A stretch of 64,000 nucleotides of DNA from Chloroflexota bacterium (lineage in GTDB: Bacteria > Chloroflexota > Anaerolineae > Anaerolineales > UBA4823), in NCBI GenBank assembly GCA_029265355.1, contig JAJUJL010000002.1, positions 1 through 64,000 of the forward strand, given 5' to 3'. Position 1 is the stretch's first letter. Each line of letters starts with the position of its first letter. The notes below the pieces were generated by a model that saw nothing but the letters and a program-made list of their open reading frames with translations, had not been told where the DNA came from and did not search any database. The position numbers were made by a program, and so were the translations under genes. This document shows, piece by piece, positions 26,142 through 35,086 of the stretch.

Positions 26142-27698
26142 CTAATCTTCGGTAGATTGTATGAACTGCTGGCGCAGCTCTCGCTTGAGAATCTTTCCAG
26201 CAGCCGAGATAGGCAGGCTCTGCAGGAAAGCGATGCTGCGTGGCACTTTGTACTTGGCAAGGCGCTGGGATAGGAAGTCCAACAGCTCTTGTTCCTCAAC
26301 CTGGAAACCAGGTTTGAGCACGACACAGGCTTTACCAGCTTCTCCCCATTTGGGATCGGGGACGCCGATCACTGCGCACATGTGCACCGCGGGATGCTGG
26401 TACAGCGCTTTCTCGATCTCAGCCGGGTAGATATTTTCCCCGCCGCTGATGAACATGTCTTTCTTGCGATCAACGATATAGAAATACCCCTGTTCGTCAT
26501 AGCGGGCGATATCGCCGGTGTGGAAGTAGCCAAGCTCATCCACTGCCGCCGCGCTGGCTTGCGGATCGTTGAAGTAGCCCGAACAATAGGATGGGCCTTT
26601 CAGCACCAATTCCCCGTCTTGATTGGGTCCGAGGTAAACGCCTTGATCATCGACAATTTTGGCGTCCACGAAGAAATTCGGGCGACCAATGGAGCCAGCC
26701 TTGCTAATGGCGTCTTCAGGCGCCAGGGCGAAGATGCCCGGACCAAACTCGGTCATGCCGAAACCTTGTTTGAAGCGAATGCCCTTTTCACGCGTGTACT
26801 GTTCGACCAGCGGCACCGGCAATGGCGCGCCGCCGGAAGTGCAGAAACGCAGGCTGGAAAGATCAGCAGTTGGCCAGTTCTTTGCCTGTGTCAGCATCTG
26901 GTACATGGTTGGCACAGCGGCGAAAATTGTCACTTTCTCTTGTTGCAGCAGGTCCAGCACCTGCACCGGATCGAATTGGCGGATCAGAATGGTGACGCCT
27001 CCAAAAATGACCTGGGGCAGCGTATAGACGAACAGCCCTCCGGTGTGGAACATCGGAAAGACGTTGAGATAAATATCGTTGTGGGTGACATCATGGATGA
27101 CTGTGTTCAGCGTATTCCAGGCGATCATGCGATGCGAGACCTGAGCTGCTTTGGGCAAGCCGGTGGTTCCGCCGGTAAAGATCAAAGCGGCAATATCCTC
27201 AGCCTCCAGAGTCTCACAGGTGACCGGCGAATCCGGGGAGTGATCGAGCGCAAATTGATAGGCGGTGCTCTCCGGCAAACCAGAGCCCTCGAGATGCAAC
27301 AATTTCAGGTGAATACCTGTGGAATTGAGATACTGGGCAGCAATTTGCTCCACATCGGACCTGAAATCATCCGAGTGAATCAGCGCCAGCGGCGTGACTT
27401 TGGTGAAAATATCTGCTTGCTCGCGCCAGTGCAGACGCCAGTTGAGGGCCGTGTGAATAGCGCCCAGTTTGCTGCAGGCGAAGAAGACGTCCAGGTGTTC
27501 CACACCATCGCGCGCCAGGATTGCCACACGATCGCCCTTTTGCACCCCGTTTGCTCTCAGCCAGTTGGCCAGGCGGTTGGCGCGTTGGTTGAACTGGCGA
27601 TAAGTCAGCCTGATCTGCGGAGTTTTTCCAGCATCAACGATCGCCAGGTGATTTGGCGAATAGAGTTCCCTTCGAGCCAGGTAATCGCCGATGTACAT
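26142..27698 (-). CDS. Acyl-CoA synthetase (AMP-binding family)
   Basis: A 518-residue adenylate-forming ligase. The core motif is FTGGTTGLPKAAQVSH, then FKQGFGMTEFGPG, GYFHTGDIARYDEQGYF and KKDMFISGGENIYPAE; the C-terminal lysine is in AAGKILKREL. The first motif has G for the usual S (GGTTG), a known variant. The start is MYIGDYL at 27698, one nt after the KAS III stop, with GGAGG six nt upstream; an upstream extension lies inside the KAS III gene and was rejected. It is paralogous in layout to the ligase at 19909-21474. Confidence 0.9.
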   Translation of the reverse strand: MYIGDYLARRELYSPNHLAIVDAGKTPQIRLTYRQFNQRANRLANWLRANGVQKGDRVAILARDGVEHLDVFFACSKLGAIHTALNWRLHWREQADIFTKVTPLALIHSDDFRSDVEQIAAQYLNSTGIHLKLLHLEGSGLPESTAYQFALDHSPDSPVTCETLEAEDIAALIFTGGTTGLPKAAQVSHRMIAWNTLNTVIHDVTHNDIYLNVFPMFHTGGLFVYTLPQVIFGGVTILIRQFDPVQVLDLLQQEKVTIFAAVPTMYQMLTQAKNWPTADLSSLRFCTSGGAPLPVPLVEQYTREKGIRFKQGFGMTEFGPGIFALAPEDAISKAGSIGRPNFFVDAKIVDDQGVYLGPNQDGELVLKGPSYCSGYFNDPQASAAAVDELGYFHTGDIARYDEQGYFYIVDRKKDMFISGGENIYPAEIEKALYQHPAVHMCAVIGVPDPKWGEAGKACVVLKPGFQVEEQELLDFLSQRLAKYKVPRSIAFLQSLPISAAGKILKRELRQQFIQSTED

Positions 27699-27699
27699 A

Positions 27700-28713
27700 T
27701 TACCCCTCCATCGTCCAGCGCCAGACGGAGGCAGCCATCGCCATACCACCACCGGTGGCACAGAAGACCACATGATCTCCGGGTTTGGGGCCAACCCCTT
27801 TTTCAAGCGCGTCGTGGAGCGCGGCTGGAATGCAGGCCGATCCCAGGTAGCCCCATTTGTCCATGATGGTGTGTGTCTTGGACATCGGCTGCCCCAGGTT
27901 CGCCATGACATACTCGATGGTGCGCAGGTTGAGCTGGGTAAACAGGAAGAAATCGATCTCGTCCAGGGTCAGGCCAGCCTTGGCGACCACCGAGCGCACC
28001 AATGGAGGCCATCTTTCGCTGTTGAACGTGGCTGGAAACTTGCGCACGAATTGTACCCTGGGTTTGCCCAGTTCAGAGACAACTTCTAGGGTCGCTGGAC
28101 GAAAGGTGCCGCCGGTGTAAATGCCGAGGGCGTCGTGATAACTGCCCTCTGCCTGCAATTTTCCACTCAGAAAGCCGGGTTGCTCACCGCGCGAGACGAT
28201 GACCGCTGCAGCGCCATCAGCGAAAAGTGTGCAGGTGTACTTGTCGCTCCAATCGAGGAATTTGGTCATGCCGTATGCGCCGACCACCAGGATATGATTC
28301 AGCTCCGCATCCGTAAGAATGTAACGGGCAGCCGCATCCACTCCAGTGACCCAGGCAGCGCAGGCGCAGTTGATATCGTACGTGCCCGCATTGACTGCGC
28401 CAAGCTTTTGCTGGACGGCGGAGGCGGTGGCTGGACTGAGGTAATCGGGCGTATCGGTGGCAACGATCACCAGATCTAACTCACCCGCCTCAAGCCCGGC
28501 GCGTTGCAACGCCTGGCGGGAAGCCGCAGTCGCCATATCGGAGGTGGTCTCATCCGGCGCCATGATGTGTCGCTCGCGGATGCCCACATTCTCGACCAGC
28601 CAATCGGAAACGTTTTGTCCCAGGATGCGATCCAGCTCCTGGTTGGTCAACACTTTTTCGGGTATGTATAATCCTGTGGCGCTAATTTGGGCTGCTTTTT
28701 GCATAGGCTTCAT
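27700..28713 (-). CDS. KAS III-like protein with substituted His/Asn
   Basis: A 337-residue protein of the FabH family. The N-terminal GLYIPEKVLTNQELD and the nucleophile C118 in INCACAAW are clear. Aligning by the flanking residues, the HQAN motif reads TQLN (T259 in place of His) and the NYGN motif reads KWGY (Y289 in place of Asn), while IPAAL and the C-terminal GGGMAMAAS are kept. Without His and Asn the decarboxylating condensation of FabH is unlikely; an acyl-transfer or partner-dependent role is more probable (inference). It is the first enzyme gene of the run; the CoA ligase starts one nt after its stop. Confidence 0.82.
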   Translation of the reverse strand: MKPMQKAAQISATGLYIPEKVLTNQELDRILGQNVSDWLVENVGIRERHIMAPDETTSDMATAASRQALQRAGLEAGELDLVIVATDTPDYLSPATASAVQQKLGAVNAGTYDINCACAAWVTGVDAAARYILTDAELNHILVVGAYGMTKFLDWSDKYTCTLFADGAAAVIVSRGEQPGFLSGKLQAEGSYHDALGIYTGGTFRPATLEVVSELGKPRVQFVRKFPATFNSERWPPLVRSVVAKAGLTLDEIDFFLFTQLNLRTIEYVMANLGQPMSKTHTIMDKWGYLGSACIPAALHDALEKGVGPKPGDHVVFCATGGGMAMAASVWRWTMEG

Positions 28714-28801
28714 TGCTGGCTAGCAGAACGTGGTTTGTTTTTTTCGAGGTGCGGTGACCTTTAAGGAAAGATGGTCTGCATGCGGGCAGTTAGCATTTGT
28801 G

Positions 28802-29017
28802 TCATTCAGGCGCGTTGTCTTCCAGGGTGACAAAGGATTGGATGAAATCCAGGGCTTCCTGCCAGCGCGAGAAAGCGATTTCACGATCGGATTGCACATG
28901 GCGGATAACGCCGCGCGTGGCGCGCGGCGGTGAAGCGGTGTTTGGGCCGGCTGCATCTGCCTGGACAAAGCGAATAACGAAGGATGAGATGGTTGGAAAG
29001 GTGGGTGGGTTTTCCAT
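28802..29017 (-). CDS. Small uncharacterised protein
   Basis: A 71-residue protein with the pattern SSFVIRFVQ, RGVIRHVQSDREIAF and WQEALDFIQSFV. This resembles small conserved proteins, seen in Chloroflexota and other phyla, that carry an I/V-R-x-W/V strand and an H-V-Q-S motif, with an amphipathic C-terminal helix. No function is known to me. It lies between the large regulator and the acyl-CoA run, on the same strand. No strong ribosome site is visible. Competing frames over the same stretch have no family-like pattern. Confidence 0.6.
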   Translation of the reverse strand: MENPPTFPTISSFVIRFVQADAAGPNTASPPRATRGVIRHVQSDREIAFSRWQEALDFIQSFVTLEDNAPE

Positions 29018-29023
29018 GTCGCT

Positions 29024-29098
29024 GTCTCTCAGCCAGGATCATAACATGGCCAAGTCACAACGCAGTTACAAGTTGAAAAAGGACTTGCTTTGAGAGAC
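29024..29098. repeat. Nested inverted repeats between regulator and small gene
   Basis: GTCTCTCA (29024-29031) and TGAGAGAC (29091-29098) are exact reverse complements. Inside them CAAGTC (29051-29056) and GACTTG (29082-29087) form a second pair. The nested set fills the 93-nt gap upstream of the small protein and could be an operator or a folded leader. Confidence 0.4.
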
Positions 29099-29110
29099 GT
29101 TGATTTTAGG

Positions 29111-32100
29111 CTATTGGTTGCGGGTCAATTGCTGGTAAAGTAAGTTTGTCTCGTGTGAGGGCTCCACGTCCAGGTCTTGACGCAGCGCATGCAAGCAGCG
29201 CTGGTAAGTCCGCGCCACTTGGCCGCGGTCGCCAAGCTGGTGATAAGCCAGCATCAGCATGCGGTAAGCGCGCTCCCAACACGCGTCCTGCTCAAGAATT
29301 CGGTGACAGATATCTATACAGTCTTTCGGTTGGTCGATCTCGAGCATGGTGGAGGCCAGTTGATCAGCCAGGTGAAGGAAAGCTACAGCAATCCGTTCGC
29401 GCTCTGCGGCTGCCCAGGTTTCATAGCGGGCGTCCGGCAGATACTCGCCCTGGTATAGCGCCAGCGCTCGATGAAGGTGTTCCAGGCGGTTTGTTTTGCC
29501 AGGCGAGCGTTTGGAGGAGGGTAGTGCTGCGTTATTTATGGATGTTTGTTGGTACAGATCGAGCAATTCTTGAGCATCGATCCACAAGTCGGCCTCGGGA
29601 CGCAGGCCGTATAGGCTGCCCTCGCGAAAGATATAAGAAGATTCCCTGCCCGGGTCGCGCTCAGGTTCGAGCACCTGAAACAATGTGTTCAAGGCCACTT
29701 TGAAACTGCGTTGGGCAGCGACTGGGTCCTGAGAGGGCCATAAAAACTCGATAATCTGTTCGCGATCGAGTGGGGTCTTGCGGAATGTGACCAATACCTG
29801 TAGAAGCTGGCGAGCTTTTTCCCGCCGCCAGCCGTTGGAAGGGATTGGGTGGAGACCACGCCAAACCTGGAAACTGCCCAATGTCTGAATGCGTAAGCGG
29901 TAGCCGGGATGGCTGCGGGCATTCTCAAGACCAAGCTCTGCTAACAATCGCTCGGCATAGTCAGCTTCCCACCCCTGATTATGGGCAATAATCAGCAGGG
30001 GTGTAAATAAGCGCTCATCTGTTGGTCCCAGCAAAGTTGGCCTGGTAAAGATAAAATCATACTCATTCTGGCGACAGGCTGCCAGCGCTCGCGGCAAGGC
30101 GGCCTCGAGCAGGCTGATGCGCTGCTTCTCGTCCAGATCTTTGCGGCGTTGCCAGGTCTGGCACAGCCAGATACGGGTGATGGCTTGCCCAAAAGCGTCG
30201 CTGCACTCCTGAAAGCCACGCAAGGCCAGGTTGAGCCATTCTTCAGCCTGCTGAAGATCGTATTCAGGATGAGGATCTTCGGCATTCGATCTTTCCAATT
30301 GGGCCAACCCGCTGCCCATGGCCAGGCGTGCCAGTGAGGCTACCCATTCATCTCCTGCCTGGGAGGCAATTTCAACTGCGCGCTGAGCATAGCTCAGGGC
30401 TCGTGGGATATCTCCCTGGTAGCCATAACTCCTGCACAATCCCCAATAGGTTTCGGCGAGCAGGCGGGGCACAGCCAATTGCTGGCTGATTTCTATCGTG
30501 CGTTCGAATTGGCGGCGTGCGGAGGAGAAATTTTCACCCATATTGAGCAGCATCAAAGCATGCCCCTGGCGGATATGTCCCACCGCATTAATGAATGGCG
30601 AGTGCAGGTCAGTGCCGCGCTGGGTGCCTTCCAGGGCTGCTTCCAGCGCCCGTTCTCCGAAACCCTGGAGAGAATAGACCAGGGATAGCAGGAGCAGCGT
30701 CTCGCGATGGGCACGTGGGGTGTGTACAGGCTGGCTCCGCTCGGATGCGGCGAGCGATTCCAATTGTTGGCGGGCTTCATTCAATCGCCCGGTACGCAGC
30801 AGTACGCGCAAGAGAAGCTGCGAATCAGAAGGCGCTTCGGTGCGCAAAGCTTCAGCCTGCTGGCGCAAACGTTCGGCATCCTCGACTTTTCCGGCATTCA
30901 GACGGTTCTCCGCCAATAGTTCGTACAGGCGCACTTGCGCTTCGCGATCTTCGATGCCATCGCTCAGGCGAATCGTTTGTTGCAAAATTTCTTCTGCCTT
31001 GCTGGGGTTGACCGTATCTAGATAAACGCGCGCCTGGCCGCGCAGCGCTCGCAGCGCGCCTTCGATCAAGCCGCGCTGGCGACAAATTGTCTCGGCCTGC
31101 TGGTACCATGCCAGGGCTTCCGAAAACCGGCTGTGCAGGCGCGCCAGGTCACCGTGCAATGAGAGCAGTACAGGATGCATGCGCAGCGCCGAGGGAGGCA
31201 GTGCATCCAGGTAGCTGGTGAGCGTATCCAGGCGACCCACACCGAGAAGTTGAGGGCCATAAGCCTCGAGCAGCTTTGCCGCGCCGTCTGTATCCTGGGC
31301 TTGCAGGCGGTGGTAGATTGCTGGATCAAAGTCCTGGTTAGCCTCGTAGTGCCGCGCGGCCAGGCTGTGCCAGTGGATACGCTGCTCGGCAGTGGAGGCC
31401 TGGCGGAGAAAATCGTGAAAGATATTGTGATAGCGCAAGCGAAGCGATGCGTCAGAGTGGGATCCATACGCGCCCGCATCAGTAGAATGGCCCAGGTCGA
31501 CAACGAACAGGTCCTGGCGGCGGAGATAAGCCAGCATAGCAGCGCTATCCTTTTTTTCACGCAGCGCGTCGCAGGCGCTGGCTGTCATTTCCCGTAAAGT
31601 GGCAGAAATAAGCAGGAAATCTTGCACATCGGGAGGTTGTAAATCGAACGCCTCCCTGGCGAGCAGCTCGAACAGACTCTCCAATGAAGCTGCGGGACGA
31701 GCCAGGAAGTTTTCCAATGTTGCGGCTGTTGCGCCCGAGGCAGCAGAACGCAAACTTTGCCAGACGAGCTGCACAGCAATCGCCCAACCTTCGGTGTAGT
31801 TATGCAAAGCTTCGGCTTCTTCGGGGGTGAGCTCGTAACCGTAATGGCGGGTAAAGAGTGTGGCGATCTCTTCGGGTGTAAATGCCAGCATGGACTGGTC
31901 GATAAAAAATACCGATCCCATTGCCTTCCACCTGGAAAGATTGGGCAACTTAAAGGGGGGGCGAGTGGCGACGAGGATATGCAAGTGGGCTGGGCTGAGG
32001 CTGATGAGCCGGTCCAGGAGAAGTGCGATTTCTGGGGATTCACTTACCAGGTTGAGATCATCTACCGCCAATATAACCGGTTGCGAAGTAAATTCGCTGA

Positions 32101-32470
32101 TCGAGTTCAATATCTGGTCTAAGACAGCCGTTGTTGGAAGTGGTCCCTGGGAGCTATCCCAGGTTTCCAATAAGGGAAGCGGGAGACCTGGCAAGCCTGG
32201 GAGAGCCAGGCTCACCGCGCCGCACAGGTGCATTAAGAAAACCAGCGGATCTGCATCTTCTTCACTTAACTGATACCACACCAAAGGGTAACCAAGCTCA
32301 ACCAGGTTGGCAAGGGCGGTGGTTTTTCCATAGCCTGCCCCGGCCTGGATGACCGTCAAGCGGTGGGATAGCGCCTGCTCCAGAACGGCTTGCAGGCGCG
32401 GGCGCACCAATGTGCGTGGACTGCGCGCGGGTGGAGTGATTTTGGTGCGCAAGACGATTGGCAGTGCCAT
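29111..32470 (-). CDS. MalT-like NTPase with TPR array and SARP/BTAD DNA-binding end
   Basis: A 1119-residue regulator. The N-terminal STAND NTPase has Walker A QAGAGYGKTT (about 42-51) and Walker B VILAVDDLNLV (about 132). Residues about 380-830 are helical, TPR-like, with repeats such as ALAWYQQAETICRQRG. The C-terminus holds an OmpR-type winged helix (from about 859, LRIQTLGSFQVWRG) followed by a BTAD domain (about 962-1119). Proteins of this plan act as ligand-gated activators. It lies upstream of the small gene and the acyl-CoA/Liv run on the same strand, so it is a good candidate for their regulator (inference). ATG 32470 is the first sensible start. Confidence 0.88.
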   Translation of the reverse strand: MALPIVLRTKITPPARSPRTLVRPRLQAVLEQALSHRLTVIQAGAGYGKTTALANLVELGYPLVWYQLSEEDADPLVFLMHLCGAVSLALPGLPGLPLPLLETWDSSQGPLPTTAVLDQILNSISEFTSQPVILAVDDLNLVSESPEIALLLDRLISLSPAHLHILVATRPPFKLPNLSRWKAMGSVFFIDQSMLAFTPEEIATLFTRHYGYELTPEEAEALHNYTEGWAIAVQLVWQSLRSAASGATAATLENFLARPAASLESLFELLAREAFDLQPPDVQDFLLISATLREMTASACDALREKKDSAAMLAYLRRQDLFVVDLGHSTDAGAYGSHSDASLRLRYHNIFHDFLRQASTAEQRIHWHSLAARHYEANQDFDPAIYHRLQAQDTDGAAKLLEAYGPQLLGVGRLDTLTSYLDALPPSALRMHPVLLSLHGDLARLHSRFSEALAWYQQAETICRQRGLIEGALRALRGQARVYLDTVNPSKAEEILQQTIRLSDGIEDREAQVRLYELLAENRLNAGKVEDAERLRQQAEALRTEAPSDSQLLLRVLLRTGRLNEARQQLESLAASERSQPVHTPRAHRETLLLLSLVYSLQGFGERALEAALEGTQRGTDLHSPFINAVGHIRQGHALMLLNMGENFSSARRQFERTIEISQQLAVPRLLAETYWGLCRSYGYQGDIPRALSYAQRAVEIASQAGDEWVASLARLAMGSGLAQLERSNAEDPHPEYDLQQAEEWLNLALRGFQECSDAFGQAITRIWLCQTWQRRKDLDEKQRISLLEAALPRALAACRQNEYDFIFTRPTLLGPTDERLFTPLLIIAHNQGWEADYAERLLAELGLENARSHPGYRLRIQTLGSFQVWRGLHPIPSNGWRREKARQLLQVLVTFRKTPLDREQIIEFLWPSQDPVAAQRSFKVALNTLFQVLEPERDPGRESSYIFREGSLYGLRPEADLWIDAQELLDLYQQTSINNAALPSSKRSPGKTNRLEHLHRALALYQGEYLPDARYETWAAAERERIAVAFLHLADQLASTMLEIDQPKDCIDICHRILEQDACWERAYRMLMLAYHQLGDRGQVARTYQRCLHALRQDLDVEPSHETNLLYQQLTRNQ

Positions 32471-32537
32471 GCTACGCTCATTGTTCGCCGCTGTGAAAAT
32501 CTCCGGCGATGAGCCTGCCTGCCTTGCACAGCGAAGG

Positions 32538-34817
32538 TTAGGGCGCGGGTCTGAGCACCGGCTCAGGCCACTCGCGAGGGTTCTCTATGGCAGGCAACGG
32601 TAACGGTTCATACTCACCGCCCGTAGTGATTGTACCAAATGGTATCAAATAAAGTTGGGTGATACTGCTAGCGCCACCGCCAATATCCTGGTATGCCACC
32701 ACCAGGTGAGTCCCATCGGGACTCCAGGACGGGTCGCGATAACAGCAGGACTTGTCGATTGGATTGACCGCAATCTGGGCTTTATGCAGATCAGAATTGT
32801 AGATGTAAAGGTCGCCAAAGCCCCCATTGCGAACGTTGTTGGTAAAGGCGAAGAGAAAGACGCCATCCCAGGCATAGTTTTGGATGACGGGTTGCTTGTC
32901 GTAGCCCTTGATGGTGAAGCGCTGGGCTGGAAAGTTATCCACAGCGCGAGGGTTGGGCAGGCAGTCATTGACGCCAAAGATCTGGATCAGGTCTCCCTGT
33001 AAGCCATTGCCGATGTTCGCCATAAGCCGGGCGGCGATTTGCGAGCCATCCCGCGACCAGCGGACTCCGGTGATCAGGTTGCGTGTATACGGAGCAAAAT
33101 CCTTGCAGGTTGCCATATCTGTCAGGCCAGTGCGCGTGGTAACCGCGCTCAGCGCGGCGGTATCGAATGGTACGATGTACATCTGGTTGTCCAGCGAAAT
33201 GGCCACCTGGCTGTTATCGGGAGAAATTTCAAAGGCCTTCAGTGTATCCACATAGTTGAAGCATACCAATTGGTTCAACCGTCCGGATTCTAATTCTACC
33301 GATTGGACGCACTTTCCGGTGATATAGGTCAAGGCTGAGCCATCCGGCGTCCAGCGCAGATAGGACTTTTGGCTACCATCCGATGTGAGCTGAATCAGGT
33401 CGCTGCCATCCAGGTTAGCTGCCCAAACATCGCCATTCATAAAAAATGCAATTTTATCCGCGCCACCAATGACCGGCGCGAGCGGTGCCGCGGTAGGCTC
33501 AGGGGTTGCTGTATCCGTTGGCTGGGGGAGTGGTGTATCAGTGAGCGCCAGGGTTGCACTGGGCAAGAGCGTTTCTGTGGGGGCAAGTGTGACGGTGGGC
33601 GCCTGCTGTGTAGGCGTCGCTGGTATCACCGCCACCGCCACCGGCGACTGCGCGGCCGTTGCCTGGGTTTGAGCAGTCGATGACGCGCCTCTGCCAGCGC
33701 TGAAGATAGCCAATCCACCCAAAGCAAATACGGCAATCGCTGCCAGTGCAACCACACCCAGGCCGATCAACAGGCAAGGCCAACGTCGTTTGATTAAGGA
33801 TTGTGCTGCTTGCCCTTGAGGGGTAGACGCTGCTGCGGGGGATGTTCTCAAGATGGAAGACCCGCCGGGTTGGGCAGCCTGTGCGTTGTGCGGGCTTGCG
33901 GAGACCACGGTCGAGTTTGGCGGTAGGGGACGAAAGACCGTTTGCCCACCGACAATGGTGGCATCTGACGCCTGAGCGCTGGGCTGATGAGCGATGCCTT
34001 GCCCGCGCAGAACCGATTGCAGATCCTGGGCAAGTTCGCCGCAGGTCTGGTAACGATCTTGCGGATTTTTCGCCAGGCTGCGGTTGATGATAAGCTGACA
34101 GGTCTCCGGAAGCCTGGCGCCGGCGGCCGCCAAGTCAGGCACGGGAGAGTTGATATGCATCAGCATGATTTTTACCGGAGTGTCGGCCCGGTAGGGTTGC
34201 TGACCAGTCAACATCTGGTAAAGCACCACACCCAAAGAATACACATCGCTGCGCCCATCGATTTCTGCATCTCCCTGAACCTGCTCAGGGCTCATATAGG
34301 CTGGCGTCCCCAACAGATTGGCATTTGCGAGGGTCAGGCTCTCCTGCTGCGCCAGGCGGGCGATGCCAAAATCGGACAGGAAGGCGTTGTCGTATTTGTC
34401 GAACAGAATATTGCCCGGTTTAATGTCGCGATGGACGATGCCGCGCGCATGAGCTGCATCCAATGCTGGCGCCAGGCGGGCGATGATTTGAGAGGTTTCT
34501 TCCAGGGTGAGAGCGCCATTCTTCAAGCGATCCGCCAGGGTGCCGCCGCTCATGTAGCGCATAACGATGTACGGCTGTCCATCCTGCTCGCCAAAATCAT
34601 AGACTGGCACGATGGCAGGGTGTTCCAATTGGGCAATTGTCTTGGCTTCGCGATCGAATCGGGCGCGAAACTGTGCATCGCTTTGAAGCGTAACCGTCAA
34701 TACCTTGATGGCCACGTCCCGTTCGAAATTCGGGTCATAAGCGTGGTAAACCGTGGCCATGCCACCCTGACCCAAAACAGATTTGACTTTGTAGCGGCCG
34801 ATTCTTTCGATAGTCAT
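32538..34817 (-). CDS. Membrane Ser/Thr protein kinase with extracellular PD40 propeller
   Basis: A 759-residue Hanks-type kinase. The ATP lysine is K38 in VAIKVL, the glycine loop is LGQGGMATVY, the catalytic loop IVHRDIKPGN (D131) and the DFG is at 149-151. After a Pro/Gln-rich juxtamembrane region one helix spans the membrane (about 344-370: LLIGLGVVALAAIAVFALGG). Outside lie a Thr/Pro linker (about 385-455) and PD40 blades (LRWTPDGSALTYI, VRWSRDGSQIAAR, PSWSPDGTHLVVA). It would phosphorylate cytoplasmic targets in response to an outside signal. A minus-strand TACAAT at 34864-34869 gives a leader of about 40 nt; no ribosome site is clear. Confidence 0.9.
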   Translation of the reverse strand: MTIERIGRYKVKSVLGQGGMATVYHAYDPNFERDVAIKVLTVTLQSDAQFRARFDREAKTIAQLEHPAIVPVYDFGEQDGQPYIVMRYMSGGTLADRLKNGALTLEETSQIIARLAPALDAAHARGIVHRDIKPGNILFDKYDNAFLSDFGIARLAQQESLTLANANLLGTPAYMSPEQVQGDAEIDGRSDVYSLGVVLYQMLTGQQPYRADTPVKIMLMHINSPVPDLAAAGARLPETCQLIINRSLAKNPQDRYQTCGELAQDLQSVLRGQGIAHQPSAQASDATIVGGQTVFRPLPPNSTVVSASPHNAQAAQPGGSSILRTSPAAASTPQGQAAQSLIKRRWPCLLIGLGVVALAAIAVFALGGLAIFSAGRGASSTAQTQATAAQSPVAVAVIPATPTQQAPTVTLAPTETLLPSATLALTDTPLPQPTDTATPEPTAAPLAPVIGGADKIAFFMNGDVWAANLDGSDLIQLTSDGSQKSYLRWTPDGSALTYITGKCVQSVELESGRLNQLVCFNYVDTLKAFEISPDNSQVAISLDNQMYIVPFDTAALSAVTTRTGLTDMATCKDFAPYTRNLITGVRWSRDGSQIAARLMANIGNGLQGDLIQIFGVNDCLPNPRAVDNFPAQRFTIKGYDKQPVIQNYAWDGVFLFAFTNNVRNGGFGDLYIYNSDLHKAQIAVNPIDKSCCYRDPSWSPDGTHLVVAYQDIGGGASSITQLYLIPFGTITTGGEYEPLPLPAIENPREWPEPVLRPAP

Positions 34818-35086
34818 AATTTTGTCATTTCGTTGAGGGTAAGCGCTGGTGAACGATAAAATTATTGTACTATGGAATAATTTCTAGAGAATTGCCAGGA
34901 GTTGAGAATCGGCTGTCATCTTCGTTAGTTTCTACCGTTAGGCGCTGCAGGTGGGAGGTGAGCCCACCGCCTCGAAAACACCTGAATGTGCTATCGAGCG
35001 ATCACCCGGCAGAATTGACCGGAACCGGAAGGGGATTGATATAATTTTCTCACCAGCAGCAGCGCCAATCTATTATCCGAGGTGTC
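34818..35086. other. Divergent intergenic region
   Basis: 269 nt between the kinase (minus) and the DUF1295 gene (plus). A minus-strand TACAAT lies at 34864-34869. A short hairpin, GGTGGG with CCCACC, is near the centre (about 34950-34970), and GAGGTG precedes the plus-strand start. I see no RNA gene and no convincing small reading frame. Confidence 0.4.

Noticed and set aside
26289-27866. A 525-codon open frame on the plus strand.
   Set aside because: It lies antisense to a clear acyl-CoA synthetase and its translation has no recognisable pattern; high-GC third positions make long antisense frames.
19113-28713. An OleABCD olefin pathway (KAS III, hydrolase, AMP ligase, reductase are all present).
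   Set aside because: Neither KAS III-like protein has the His/Asn of OleA, the reductase is a short classical SDR and not the extended OleD type, and the ligases look like ordinary acyl-CoA synthetases.
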